A DNA stretch of 58,626 nucleotides from Pseudomonadota bacterium (GTDB lineage Bacteria > Pseudomonadota > Gammaproteobacteria > Enterobacterales > Enterobacteriaceae), in NCBI GenBank assembly GCA_018261615.1, contig JAGTSE010000041.1, positions 1 through 58,626 on the forward strand. Direction: 5' to 3'. The position numbers and the translations under genes are program-made. The number at the start of each line of letters is the position of its first letter. Positions within the stretch are counted from its first letter, which is position 1. Of this stretch, positions 44,877-55,378 are shown piece by piece. A model generated the notes under the pieces. It made no database searches, was not told where the DNA came from, and saw nothing but the letters and a program-made list of their open reading frames with translations.

Positions 44877-45926
44877 ATGGCAAGCGGCGCGCTGCCCGAT
44901 GCTGGGCAGATCCTCAATTCTTTGATCAACAGTATATTACTGGTTGATGACGAACTGGCGGTGCATTACGCCAACCCTGCGGCACAGCAATTGCTGGCGC
45001 AGAGCTCGCGTAAATTATTTGGCACACCGCTGCCTGAACTGCTGAGCTACTTTTCACTGAATATCGATTTGATGCGTGAAAGTTTGCATGCAGGTCAGGG
45101 TTTTACCGACAACGAAGTGACTCTTGTGATCGACGGTCGCTCACATATTTTGTCGCTGACGGCGCAACGTTTACCGGACGGTTTAATCCTGCTGGAAATG
45201 GCGCCAATGGATAATCAGCGACGTCTGAGCCAGGAGCAATTGCAGCACGCCCAACAGGTGGCTGCACGAGATCTGGTACGTGGACTGGCGCATGAAATCA
45301 AAAACCCGCTTGGCGGGTTACGCGGTGCGGCACAACTGCTGAACAAAGCGCTGCCTGATCCGGCGCTAATGGAATACACCAAAGTCATTATTGAGCAGGC
45401 CGACCGTCTGCGAAATCTGGTGGATCGTCTGTTAGGCCCGCAGCAACCGGGAATGCATGTTACCGAAAGCATTCACAAAGTTGCCGAGCGCGTGGTGAAA
45501 CTGGTATCGATGGAACTGCCGGACAACGTGACACTGGTTCGTGATTACGATCCGAGTTTGCCGGAGTTGGCCCACGATCCAGACCAAATTGAACAGGTTT
45601 TACTGAATATCGTCCGCAACGCTCTGCAAGCGCTGGGGCCGGAAGGGGGGGAAATTATTTTGCGTACCCGTACCGCCTTCCAGTTAACGCTACACGGAAT
45701 TCGCTATCGCCTCGCGGCGAGAATAGATGTGGAAGATAACGGCCCAGGTATTCCGTCGCATCTCCAGGACACGCTGTTCTATCCCATGGTGAGCGGGCGT
45801 GAGGGCGGCACCGGGCTGGGGTTATCTATCGCACGCAGTTTGATTGATCAACATTCTGGCAAAATTGAATTCACCAGTTGGCCAGGTCATACCGAATTCT
45901 CGGTATTTCTGCCTATTCGGAAGTAG
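44877..45926 (+). CDS. glnL: Nitrogen-regulation sensor kinase NtrB
   Basis: Soluble histidine kinase/phosphatase that phosphorylates NtrC when nitrogen is scarce and is controlled by PII. The product has 349 residues, as in E. coli: a PAS domain (about 10-115), phospho-His in GLAHEIKNPLGGLRG (about residue 139), and the ATPase motifs NIVRNALQAL, DNGPGIP and GTGLGLSI. Start ATG follows GGGAG. glnG follows 8 bases downstream. Confidence 0.98.
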   Translation: MASGALPDAGQILNSLINSILLVDDELAVHYANPAAQQLLAQSSRKLFGTPLPELLSYFSLNIDLMRESLHAGQGFTDNEVTLVIDGRSHILSLTAQRLPDGLILLEMAPMDNQRRLSQEQLQHAQQVAARDLVRGLAHEIKNPLGGLRGAAQLLNKALPDPALMEYTKVIIEQADRLRNLVDRLLGPQQPGMHVTESIHKVAERVVKLVSMELPDNVTLVRDYDPSLPELAHDPDQIEQVLLNIVRNALQALGPEGGEIILRTRTAFQLTLHGIRYRLAARIDVEDNGPGIPSHLQDTLFYPMVSGREGGTGLGLSIARSLIDQHSGKIEFTSWPGHTEFSVFLPIRK

Positions 45927-45934
45927 AGGTGTTT

Positions 45935-47344
<1,410 letters not shown>

Positions 47345-47454
47345 CGTGCGGATGAAATGTAAATTATTAATCTCAGCCGTAAATTGACGCTATTTTGCGC
47401 TTTACTGTTTATCGCAGTGCAGTATGATCTTGCCCGTTCACGGGGGAGTTCATG

Positions 47455-47577
47455 ATGCTGGAATCAATTATCAGTGTGGTCAGTGCGGGCGTCGAAGCTG
47501 GCGCATCAGCAAGCCACACGCCGCAAACGGCCATCGCGGCGGTTCTTTGCGCCGCGCTGGTTGGGCTGTTTAGCTAG
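47455..47577 (+). CDS. yshB: Small membrane protein YshB
   Basis: A 40-residue protein beginning MLESIISVVSAG and ending in a membrane-like helix (TAIAAVLCAALVGLFS), clearly matching E. coli YshB (36 residues), here with a small insert before SHTPQTA. GGGGGAG lies upstream of two adjacent ATGs; the second is chosen. It follows glnG and precedes convergent hemN. Function unclear; in Salmonella it has been linked to intracellular survival. Confidence 0.88.
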   Translation: MLESIISVVSAGVEAGASASHTPQTAIAAVLCAALVGLFS

Positions 47578-47608
47578 TTTCGCTTGCCGCCGCCAGGCGG
47601 TATGCGTT

Positions 47609-47637
47609 TCAGGCCAGTGGTTTTTGCCCTGGCCTGA
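47609..47637. terminator. Hairpin between yshB and hemN
   Basis: TCAGGCCAG ... CTGGCCTGA, a 9-bp stem with an 11-base loop, lies between convergent yshB and hemN. No good T run follows it on the plus strand, so it is only a probable terminator. Confidence 0.5.
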
Positions 47638-47649
47638 TAACGCTTTCAC

Positions 47650-49023
47650 TTAAATTACCCTTGAGAACTGCTGCATACGCGCTTTCTGGCGCAAATACGC
47701 ATCAAAGCACATACAGATATTGCGGATCAGCAAACGCCCTTTCGGCGTGACTTGTAGCCCCTGCTCGTTCATCTCCACCAGCCCATCGTTCACCAGCGGC
47801 GCTAACAGGCGTAAGTCTTCGGCAAAATAGTCGCGGAAATTAAGATCCCATACGCGCTCCGTCACACTGAAATCCAGCCGGAAATTACAAATCAGGCCCT
47901 TAATCACATCACGGCGAATACAGTCGTCACGGGTAAGCGCAATACCGCGCCACAACGCGTCGCCGCGTTCGTCAACCTGCTGGTAGTAGAGCTTCAACTC
48001 TTTCTGGTTTTGCGCATAGCTGTCACCAATCATGCTGATGGCGGATACGCCCAGCCCCAGCAAATCGCTGTCACCCTGCGTGGTGTAGCCCTGGAAGTTA
48101 CGGTGCAAAACGCCATCGCGCTGGGCAATCGCCAGCTCATCATCCGGGCGGGCGAAGTGATCCATACCAATAAACTGATAACCGGAGCCGGTTAGTGAGG
48201 CGATGGTTTGTTGCAAAATATCGAGCTTCTGCTGCGCCGAAGGCAGATCGGCGTCTTTGATTTTGCGTTGTGCGGCAAACAACGTTGGCAGATGTGCATA
48301 GTTGAAGACGCTCAGGCGATCCGGGCTAAGCTCTGCAACACGTTGTAACGTAAAGGCGAAGCTTTCCGGCGTCTGTTTCGGCAACCCATAAATCAGATCG
48401 ATATTTGTTGAGGTAAAACCAATCTCGCGAGCGTGGTTGAGCAGCGCAAAGATAAACTCTTCGTCCTGCTCGCGGTTGACCAGCCTTTGAACCTCTTTGT
48501 TGAAATCCTGCACGCCCATACTCAGGCGGTTAAAACCTTCCGCACGCAAATGGTCAAGCACGTCGAGTTCAATTTCACGGGGATCGACCTCAATAGAGAT
48601 CTCTGCGTCGGCATTGAAGTCAAAATGGCTGCGCAGCAACCCCATCAGGCGGCTGATTTGCGTTTTGTCGAGGTACGTTGGCGTACCGCCGCCCCAGTGC
48701 AACTGGCTGACGTGGCGACCGCGAAACAGCGGCGCGCGATGGGTAATTTCCTGTTCCAGCGCATCAAGATATTGATCAGCCTTGTGCTGCTGACGGGTAA
48801 CAATTTTATTGCAGCCGCAGAAGTAGCAAAGCTTGTGACAAAACGGAATATGCACATACAGCGACAGCGGGCGCTCAGGATAACGCGCAACCGCGTGGCG
48901 AAAATCCTCTTCACCATAAGCGTCTGAAAACTCCAGCGCGGTGGGATAGGACGTGTAGCGCGGTCCGGAATAGTTATATTTCTGGATCAGGGCCAGATCC
49001 CAGTCGATAATTTGCTCTGACAT
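47650..49023 (-). CDS. hemN: Oxygen-independent coproporphyrinogen III oxidase
   Basis: Radical-SAM enzyme of heme synthesis that decarboxylates coproporphyrinogen III without oxygen. The product has 457 residues, as in E. coli. The cluster motif CHKLCYFCGCN (CxxxCxxC) is near residue 62, followed by HWGGGTPTYL and the HemN C-terminal domain. Start ATG follows AGGAGTAAGCA. Confidence 0.98.
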   Translation of the reverse strand: MSEQIIDWDLALIQKYNYSGPRYTSYPTALEFSDAYGEEDFRHAVARYPERPLSLYVHIPFCHKLCYFCGCNKIVTRQQHKADQYLDALEQEITHRAPLFRGRHVSQLHWGGGTPTYLDKTQISRLMGLLRSHFDFNADAEISIEVDPREIELDVLDHLRAEGFNRLSMGVQDFNKEVQRLVNREQDEEFIFALLNHAREIGFTSTNIDLIYGLPKQTPESFAFTLQRVAELSPDRLSVFNYAHLPTLFAAQRKIKDADLPSAQQKLDILQQTIASLTGSGYQFIGMDHFARPDDELAIAQRDGVLHRNFQGYTTQGDSDLLGLGVSAISMIGDSYAQNQKELKLYYQQVDERGDALWRGIALTRDDCIRRDVIKGLICNFRLDFSVTERVWDLNFRDYFAEDLRLLAPLVNDGLVEMNEQGLQVTPKGRLLIRNICMCFDAYLRQKARMQQFSRVI

Positions 49024-49026
49024 TGC

Positions 49027-49200
49027 TTACTCCTTCCGATGACGCCGCTGGCGGTTCCGGCGGCCCGGCCTGACCTCGTTGCGGGCCATAAGCCGGTTGC
49101 GCAACCACACTTTGCGCTGCGACAACCGCTGTAGTTTAACGAATAACCACACCAGATAACATATAACCGGAAGGGTTATAAGCAGGACGAGAAAGCCCAT
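49027..49200 (-). CDS. Small single-span basic membrane protein
   Basis: A 57-residue frame between yihI and hemN on the same strand: MGFLVLLITLPVICYLVWLF is one membrane helix, followed by a tail very rich in Arg (14 of the last 34 residues) that would face the cytoplasm. It ends 4 bases before the hemN start, consistent with co-translation; the Shine-Dalgarno before it is weak. Its AAGGAG near the end doubles as the hemN ribosome site. I do not recognise the family. Real gene status is likely but not certain. Confidence 0.6.
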   Translation of the reverse strand: MGFLVLLITLPVICYLVWLFVKLQRLSQRKVWLRNRLMARNEVRPGRRNRQRRHRKE

Positions 49201-49209
49201 AGAAAAGGA

Positions 49210-49713
49210 TCAGTTACCGCCTTTCAGCAGACGCATCATATCTTCTCGGCCTTCCTCTTCTTCATCGTCTTCATCATCATCGTAAGAAAGGCCCAGTTTC
49301 TGCATCAACTCATCAATGCGGTCCAGTTTGGCATCAACCCACGCCTGATCGTCTGCGCTCAGGGTTTCACCCTCTTCAAGACGTTCCAGTAGCGCGTCCA
49401 GGCGCTCATCCGTTTCCAGCATCTCCAACTCAGCCTGCGGTGAAAGCATAGGTTTCTCGCTCTTAGGTTTGTGCTGCTTGTTGACCGGTGTGTCGGTGAC
49501 ACCCAGCGGGATCGGTTTTTTGCTGCCAACGCGCGGGTCTTTCTGCAACTTGCCTTTACCGCTGCCGGAAGACTCATCGCTACCGCTCGCACGGCTACCA
49601 GAGGCATTACCGCGATGCTTTTTCTCACGCTTACGTTCGCGGCCTTCCTGATTCAATTCTTCACGGGTTTTGCGGCGCATTTTACTGCGCGGATTGGAGG
49701 ACGTTTTTTTCAT
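49210..49713 (-). CDS. yihI: Der GTPase-activating protein YihI
   Basis: Highly charged protein of 167 residues that stimulates GTP hydrolysis by the ribosome-assembly GTPase Der. It has a basic, disordered N-terminal half (SNPRSKMRRKTREELNQEGRE; Ser/Gly-rich stretch) and an acidic C-terminus (YDDDEDDEEEEG). Length and both ends agree with E. coli YihI. It lies downstream of csrC and upstream of the small ORF and hemN. Confidence 0.95.
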   Translation of the reverse strand: MKKTSSNPRSKMRRKTREELNQEGRERKREKKHRGNASGSRASGSDESSGSGKGKLQKDPRVGSKKPIPLGVTDTPVNKQHKPKSEKPMLSPQAELEMLETDERLDALLERLEEGETLSADDQAWVDAKLDRIDELMQKLGLSYDDDEDDEEEEGREDMMRLLKGGN

Positions 49714-49780
49714 AATGGTCGTCTTAAGTCGTTTTCTTCAGTATAGAATTGCGGCGGAATCTAGCAGAAAGCAAGCAAAG

Positions 49781-50030
49781 AAAAAAGGCGACAGTGTAAA
49801 CCGTCGCCTTTTTTCTTGACCTTGACCCGTAGCGGGCTTTACGTTCCCTGTTTGCTGTCAACGAGCCCTGTTTATCCCTTAGCAAATAGCGTTCCCTGTA
49901 GAGGTCCCTTTCCTTGCAAACATCTCCTGACGTTATCCTGTGGTCTTCGTCTCTCCTGGCGCTCCCGACCCCTCGATCCTTAAGTCTTCCTTCCCTTTCA
50001 GGCCTCCTGCCTTGTGAAGGTTACTTTACC
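49781..50030 (-). ncRNA. csrC: CsrC sRNA (CsrA-sequestering)
   Basis: On the minus strand the region between yihI and engB is packed with GGA-containing motifs (more than ten, e.g. CAGGAG, CAGGAT, AAGGAAG, CAGGGA), several of them in predicted loops, and ends in the strong terminator GGCGAC...GTCGCC-TTTTTT (49781-49816). Location, orientation and terminator match E. coli CsrC, which binds and titrates the translational regulator CsrA. The sequence apart from these motifs has diverged. The 5' end is approximate. Confidence 0.88.
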
Positions 50031-50294
50031 CTTCAGAGCTAAACTGACAAGCAGTAACCGAGCTAAAAACGCCAGTTTCAGACTACTCTTCAAAAATAAC
50101 TTGTTGATTAAAAAAATTCTTATCCATTTACCAACCTGAAGCTTCTCTGAAAGTTCGCATAGCAGGAAGGGCCAATATCTTACAAATGACGCGGTAATGG
50201 CTTACAGCTACCAGACGGTTTCTGGCGAGAAAAACAGTCTTTTGTTCCAGTTCAGGTATAATCGCCGCATGCTTTAATGATGGAGACGACCGTT

Positions 50295-50921
50295 TTGACA
50301 AACCTGAATTACCAAAAGACGCATTTTGTCACCAGTGCGCCTGATATTCGCCACTTGCCTGCCGATACTGGCGTTGAAGTGGCTTTTGCCGGCCGTTCCA
50401 ATGCAGGTAAATCGAGCGCGCTTAACACATTAACTCAACAGAAAAACCTGGCGCGCACCTCAAAAACCCCAGGCCGTACGCAACTGATTAACCTGTTTGA
50501 AGTTGCCGAGGGCAAGCGCCTCGTCGATTTGCCGGGTTACGGCTACGCCGAAGTGCCGGAAGAGATAAAACTCAAATGGCAACGCTCATTGGGTGAATAT
50601 CTGGAAAAACGCCAATGCTTGCAGGGGCTTGTGGTATTGATGGACATTCGTCATCCGTTAAAAGATCTCGATCAGCAGATGATCTCATGGGCAGTAGAGA
50701 GCAACTTGCAGGTTCTCGTGCTGCTGACCAAAGCGGACAAACTGGCCAGCGGCGCACGTAAAACGCAGCTTAATATGGTACGGGAAGCGGTGCTGTCTTT
50801 TAACGGTGAAGTGCAGGTAGAAGCGTTCTCTTCACTGAAAAAACAGGGCGTGGATAAACTGCGTGAAAAACTGGACGGCTGGTTCAGTTCCCTGCCGCCA
50901 GTTGAAGAAACCAACGCATAA
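50295..50921 (+). CDS. engB: Ribosome-biogenesis GTPase YihA/EngB
   Basis: Essential GTPase for 50S assembly. The product has 208 residues from a TTG start (TTG-ACA-AAC, MTNLNYQKTHF as in E. coli), with GGAG 9 bases upstream. An upstream ATG at 50277 is in frame but has no ribosome site of its own. G1 GRSNAGKSS, G3 DLPGYG and G4 TKAD are present. It is convergent with spf and divergent from csrC. Confidence 0.95.
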   Translation: MTNLNYQKTHFVTSAPDIRHLPADTGVEVAFAGRSNAGKSSALNTLTQQKNLARTSKTPGRTQLINLFEVAEGKRLVDLPGYGYAEVPEEIKLKWQRSLGEYLEKRQCLQGLVVLMDIRHPLKDLDQQMISWAVESNLQVLVLLTKADKLASGARKTQLNMVREAVLSFNGEVQVEAFSSLKKQGVDKLREKLDGWFSSLPPVEETNA

Positions 50922-50961
50922 TCCTCAGATGCGGCGTCCGCCGCACTTTTTCTTTCACACA

Positions 50962-51070
50962 ATAAAAAACGCCCCAGTCATTACTGACTGGGGCGGCTAA
51001 ATATTCAGCCAAATCCGATTACGTGAAGTAAAAGGTCTGAAAGATAGAACATCTTACCTCTGTACCCTAC
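50962..51070 (-). ncRNA. spf: Spot 42 sRNA
   Basis: A 109-nt RNA beginning GTAGGGTACAGAGGTAAGAT and ending in the GCCCCAGTCA/TGACTGGGGC hairpin with a T run; essentially identical to E. coli Spot 42. An Hfq-dependent RNA repressed by CRP-cAMP that adjusts carbon use, including galK and other sugar genes. It lies between polA and engB as in E. coli. Confidence 0.97.
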
Positions 51071-51218
51071 GCAAATAACTCTACTCCCTTTTTGGATCCG
51101 GACAAAGCACTTTTTGTAATTTCTTTTCAATTTTTACATATGAAATTCTAATGATTGTCACAAAAAGGTCGGCGATATGTTGCTTACTTACAGAAAAAGC
51201 CCCTTATTTACCGAACGC

Positions 51219-54005
51219 TTAGTGCGCTTGATCCCAGTTTTGCCCGCTCCCCACTTCCACCAGCAAAGGCACATCAAGCGTAGTGCTGTTTTCCATCAGC
51301 TCATGGATCTTTTTCGACACAGCATCAACATCATCTTTATGCACCTCGAACACCAGTTCATCGTGTACCTGCATGATCATACGCACACGAGGTTTTTCGC
51401 TTTGCAGCCAGCCATCCACGGCGATCATTGCCCGCTTGATGATATCGGCCGCCGTACCCTGCATCGGTGCGTTGATTGCTGCACGCTCCGCTCCTGCGCG
51501 TCGGGCGGCATTGCTGGATTTGATGTCCGGCAGATAAAGGCGACGGCCATCCAGCGTTTCCACATAACCGCGATCTTTCGCCTGCGCTCGTGTGCGCTCC
51601 ATATACTCCAGTACGCCAGGATAGCGCTCAAAGTAAAGATCCATATACTTCTGCGACTCTTTACGCGGAATATTAAGCTGTCGGGACAAACCAAAGGCAC
51701 TCATCCCGTAGATCAAACCAAAGTTGATCGCTTTTGCGCTGCGACGTTGTTCATTGCTTACGCTTTCCAGCGGTAAGCCGAAGACTTCGGCTGCTGTCGC
51801 CCGGTGAATATCTTTACCTTCAGCAAATGCTGACAGCAGTCCTTTATCACGCGACAAATGCGCCATAATGCGCAGTTCGATTTGCGAGTAGTCTGCCGAG
51901 ACAATCACATAATCTTTCGGCGCAATGAATGCCTGACGAATGCGTCGCCCTTCATCATTACGCACCGGAATGTTTTGCAGGTTTGGATCGGTAGACGATA
52001 AACGCCCGGTTGCCGTCACCGCCTGGTGGTACGAGGTGTGTACGCGCCCGGTTTTTGGGTTAATCATCAGCGGCAGTTTGTCGGTGTAGGTTGATTTGAG
52101 TTTGGCCAACCCACGATATTCCAGAATGACTTTCGGCAACGGGTAATCCAGCGCCAGCTCTTCCAGTACCTCTTCTGAGGTTGAAGGTGCGCCGCCCGGC
52201 GTTTTCTTCAGCGGTTTAATCCCCTGTTTTTCAAACAGTATGGTTTGCAACTGCTTGGTTGATGAGAGGTTAAATGGCTCACCGGCAATGTCGTGCGCTT
52301 TTTTCTCCAGCTCCGCCAGGCGCAATGTCAGTTCTTCGGAGTGCTTATGTAACACCGCAGGATCAATATTGACGCCATTACGTTCAATGCGCGAGAGCAC
52401 AGGCACCAGCGGCATTTCGATATTCAGGAACACATTCAGCGGCCCGGCATTTTTTTGCAGCTCCGGCCACATCTTCAGATGCAGTTGCAGCGTGACATCA
52501 GCATCTTCCGCCGCGTAGCGCCCCGCCTGCTCCAGATCGATTTGGTTAAAAGTAAGCTGGTTTTTGCCCTTGCCAGCAATCTCTTCAAAGGTGATGGTTT
52601 TATGCCGCAACCAGCGTTCAGACAGACTGTCCATATCGTGGCGACCGACAACGCTATCCAGAGTATAGGATTCGAGCATGGTGTCGAACACGATCCCACG
52701 TAGTTCAATACCGTAGTTTTCCAGCACACCGCGATCGTATTTCAGGTTTTGCCCTACTTTGTGGGCATTCTCATCTTCCAGCAGCGGTTTGAGCAGTTCT
52801 AACGCGCGATCGCGGGCGATTTGGTCAGGTGCATCAAGATAATCATGTGCGACCGGCACGTAGGCGGCGACGCCTGGTTCAATTGCAAAGGAGAGGCCAA
52901 CCAGCTTAGCACTGATATTATCGAGGCTGTCCGTTTCGGTATCAAAGGCAAACAACGACGCGCTATTCAGTTTCACGATCCACTGTTGCAACGTCTCTTC
53001 GTCAAGAATGGTGACGTACTGTTCCGCAGAAAGTGTGGCGGCTGGCATATCAGCTTCCGCTTCCACCACAATGGGTTCCTGCGGTTTCGCCGTGGGTTTC
53101 GCGCCTTTCGCCTGCAACCACTTACCTGCTTCGACATCTGTTATCCAGCGTTTGAATTCATATTGCTTAAACAACTCAAGCAGTTCCTGAGCCACAGGCT
53201 GCTGCACTTCCAGTTGCTCACACGTCAGTTCCAGTTCGACATCGGTTTTGATGGTTGCCAGTTGATAAGAGAGGTACGCCACCTCTTTATTCTGCTCCAG
53301 CTTAGCGGCCATGGTTTTCGCACCACGGAAGGTCAATTCGGCAATTTTATCTGATGCAGCATACAGCGTATCCAGACCACCCAGCCCCTGTAGCAGCGCC
53401 TGCGCGGTTTTCTCACCCACGCCAGGAACGCCCGGAATGTTATCGGAGGAGTCACCCATCAGTGCCAGGAAATCGATGATCAGTTCAGGCGGTACACCAT
53501 ATTTGGTGACAACCTCATCCGGACCGAGGATCGTGTTGGTCATAGTATTAATCAACGTGATACCCGGCGTTACCAGTTGCGCCATATCTTTATCACCGGT
53601 ACTGATCAGCACCGGGCGTCCCATTTTCTCGGCTTCTCGCGCCAACGTGCCGATCACATCATCCGCTTCCACGCCAGAAACCGCCAACAGCGGCAGGCCC
53701 ATTGCTTTAACCATGGCATGCAGCGGTTCTATTTGCGCCCGCAGATCGTCTGGCATCGGAGGACGATGGGATTTGTAATGCTCAAACAGCTCATCACGGA
53801 AGGTTTTTCCTTTCGCATCAAATACCACGGCGGCATGGGTCGGCTGATATTGCAGGATCAGGCTACGCAGCATATTCAGCACACCGTACATGGCGCCAGT
53901 GGGTTCTCCGGCGCTGTTGGTCAGCGGCGGGAACGCATGATATGCGCGATAGAGGTAAGAAGAGCCGTCAACAAGGATAAGGGGATTTTCTGGGATCTGA
54001 ACCAT
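51219..54005 (-). CDS. polA: DNA polymerase I
   Basis: Repair and Okazaki-fragment-processing polymerase of 928 residues, the E. coli length. Domains: 5'-3' exonuclease (1 to about 320; LVDGSSYLYRAYHAFPP, GEKTAQALL), 3'-5' exonuclease (about 325-520; FAFDTETDSLD), polymerase (about 520-928) with motif A DYSQIELR, motif B RRSAKAINFGLIYG and motif C VHDELVFEV. Start ATG is preceded by a leader region shared with divergent yihG. Confidence 0.99.
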   Translation of the reverse strand: MVQIPENPLILVDGSSYLYRAYHAFPPLTNSAGEPTGAMYGVLNMLRSLILQYQPTHAAVVFDAKGKTFRDELFEHYKSHRPPMPDDLRAQIEPLHAMVKAMGLPLLAVSGVEADDVIGTLAREAEKMGRPVLISTGDKDMAQLVTPGITLINTMTNTILGPDEVVTKYGVPPELIIDFLALMGDSSDNIPGVPGVGEKTAQALLQGLGGLDTLYAASDKIAELTFRGAKTMAAKLEQNKEVAYLSYQLATIKTDVELELTCEQLEVQQPVAQELLELFKQYEFKRWITDVEAGKWLQAKGAKPTAKPQEPIVVEAEADMPAATLSAEQYVTILDEETLQQWIVKLNSASLFAFDTETDSLDNISAKLVGLSFAIEPGVAAYVPVAHDYLDAPDQIARDRALELLKPLLEDENAHKVGQNLKYDRGVLENYGIELRGIVFDTMLESYTLDSVVGRHDMDSLSERWLRHKTITFEEIAGKGKNQLTFNQIDLEQAGRYAAEDADVTLQLHLKMWPELQKNAGPLNVFLNIEMPLVPVLSRIERNGVNIDPAVLHKHSEELTLRLAELEKKAHDIAGEPFNLSSTKQLQTILFEKQGIKPLKKTPGGAPSTSEEVLEELALDYPLPKVILEYRGLAKLKSTYTDKLPLMINPKTGRVHTSYHQAVTATGRLSSTDPNLQNIPVRNDEGRRIRQAFIAPKDYVIVSADYSQIELRIMAHLSRDKGLLSAFAEGKDIHRATAAEVFGLPLESVSNEQRRSAKAINFGLIYGMSAFGLSRQLNIPRKESQKYMDLYFERYPGVLEYMERTRAQAKDRGYVETLDGRRLYLPDIKSSNAARRAGAERAAINAPMQGTAADIIKRAMIAVDGWLQSEKPRVRMIMQVHDELVFEVHKDDVDAVSKKIHELMENSTTLDVPLLVEVGSGQNWDQAH

Positions 54006-54394
54006 GATGTCCGTGCCTGTTTATCAATTTATAGCTCAAGGATGCCACAGACAGGGAGAAAACATGAGTTTTTCACGGTATTTGCCGGAAAAGATTTCGT
54101 GATCGTCGGGATCACACGCACAATAAACCTGTGGATAAGTTTGTGAATAATTTCTGTCCGGCTGGATTTTTGTGCCCTTCTGGTGATCGCAAAAAAACAC
54201 AATCACTTTAAATTTAATCAGTTACGTAAAGATAAAATATCATTATTGCTTTTTGATGGTAATTTACTCTATGTGGATATAAGAAAAGTCAATCAGCATT
54301 CTCTATTCCAGAGGCACCAGGTATTACCAACAAGGTTTAAGCATTCGCGCACTGGGTTTTCTGGTAAAATCAGCGCCTTACTCTTATTTATTGT
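54006..54394. promoter_or_regulatory. polA-yihG divergent intergenic region with DnaA-like boxes
   Basis: 389 bases without a gene. TGTGGATAA (54130-54138) is a perfect DnaA box on the reverse orientation (TTATCCACA) and TGTGGATAT (54272-54280) a near match. These could couple polA expression to DnaA, but function is not shown by sequence alone. The half near yihG is AT-rich. Confidence 0.6.
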
Positions 54395-55339
54395 GTGCCT
54401 TTAGCAGCTAACTTTCTGAATACTTTAACTATGTCGAGATTGCTTGCAGTATTCACTCTGTTTATGAGTGTCCTGCTTACCATACTGGTTACTATTTTTT
54501 GTTCCGTGCCGATCATTGTCGCCGGCTTACTCAAGCTGCTGCTTCCAGTGCCGGTATTGTGGAGAGCGATCTCAGCCTTCTGTAATTTCATGATGTATTG
54601 CTGGTGTGTAGGCCTCTCATGGCTGCTGCATCTTAATCCGCATTTAAAATGGGATATTGAAGGGCTGGAAGGGCTGAATAAAAAGAACTGGTATCTGCTG
54701 ATCTGCAATCACCATAGCTGGGCAGATATCGTGGTGTTATGCGTGTTGTTTCGCAAACATATCCCGATGAATAAATATTTCCTTAAACAACAACTCGCCT
54801 GGGTGCCCTTTATCGGACTCGCCTGCTGGGCGCTGGATATGCCATTTATGCGCCGCTACTCCAGAAGCTATCTGCTCCGTCACCCGGAACGCCGTGGCAA
54901 GGACGTGGAAACCACACGGCGTTCATGTGAGAAGTTTCGCCATCATCCCACAACGATTGTAAATTTCGTGGAAGGCTCGCGCTTTACCGAGGAAAAACGT
55001 CGCCAGACACGTTCCCCCTTCAAAAATCTATTGCCGCCAAAAGCGGCCGGTATGGCCATGGCGCTGAACGTGCTGGGAGAACAGTTTGATAAGCTGCTGG
55101 ATGTTACTTTGTGTTACCCGGAAAACGATAAGACGCCTTTCTTTGATATGCTCAGCGGCAAGCTGACGCGCATTGTCGTACGTATAAATTTGCTGCCGGT
55201 AAATGAAGAACTCCATGGCGATTACGTCAACGACAAGAATTTTAAACGCGGATTTCAGCAATGGCTGAATAAATTATGGTCAGGCAAAGATGAACGTATC
55301 GACGCGATAAAAGCGCAATATAATAACGCCGGTCAGTGA
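54395..55339 (+). CDS. yihG: Lysophosphatidic-acid-type acyltransferase YihG
   Basis: Membrane acyltransferase of the PlsC/LPLAT class, 314 residues from a GTG start. E. coli YihG has been shown to influence phospholipid acyl composition. Motifs NHHSWADIV (HX4D) and the VEGSRF block (FPEG equivalent) are present, after N-terminal membrane segments (LTILVTIFCSVPIIVAGLL). The start is doubtful: GTG at 54395 keeps the residues (ANFLNTLTM) that align with the E. coli N-terminus, but ATG at 54431 is possible; neither has a good Shine-Dalgarno. Confidence 0.88.
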   Translation: MPLAANFLNTLTMSRLLAVFTLFMSVLLTILVTIFCSVPIIVAGLLKLLLPVPVLWRAISAFCNFMMYCWCVGLSWLLHLNPHLKWDIEGLEGLNKKNWYLLICNHHSWADIVVLCVLFRKHIPMNKYFLKQQLAWVPFIGLACWALDMPFMRRYSRSYLLRHPERRGKDVETTRRSCEKFRHHPTTIVNFVEGSRFTEEKRRQTRSPFKNLLPPKAAGMAMALNVLGEQFDKLLDVTLCYPENDKTPFFDMLSGKLTRIVVRINLLPVNEELHGDYVNDKNFKRGFQQWLNKLWSGKDERIDAIKAQYNNAGQ

Positions 55340-55351
55340 CCGGCGTTATTA
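55321..55351. terminator. Bidirectional terminator yihG/dsbA
   Basis: A perfect 31-base inverted repeat: arms TAATAACGCCGGTCA and its complement around a single G. It contains the yihG stop codon, sits between convergent yihG and dsbA, and has A/T tracts at both outer ends. Confidence 0.8.
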
Positions 55352-55378
55352 TACGCTTATCTGAAGCAGGTGGTTTTT

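Noticed and set aside
50277..50294. ATG at 50277 as the engB start
   Set aside because: It has no Shine-Dalgarno upstream, whereas GGAG is well placed for the TTG at 50295 that matches the E. coli N-terminus.
51177..51776. 199-codon plus-strand frame over the polA 3' end
   Set aside because: It is the antisense shadow of polA's polymerase domain; no start signal.
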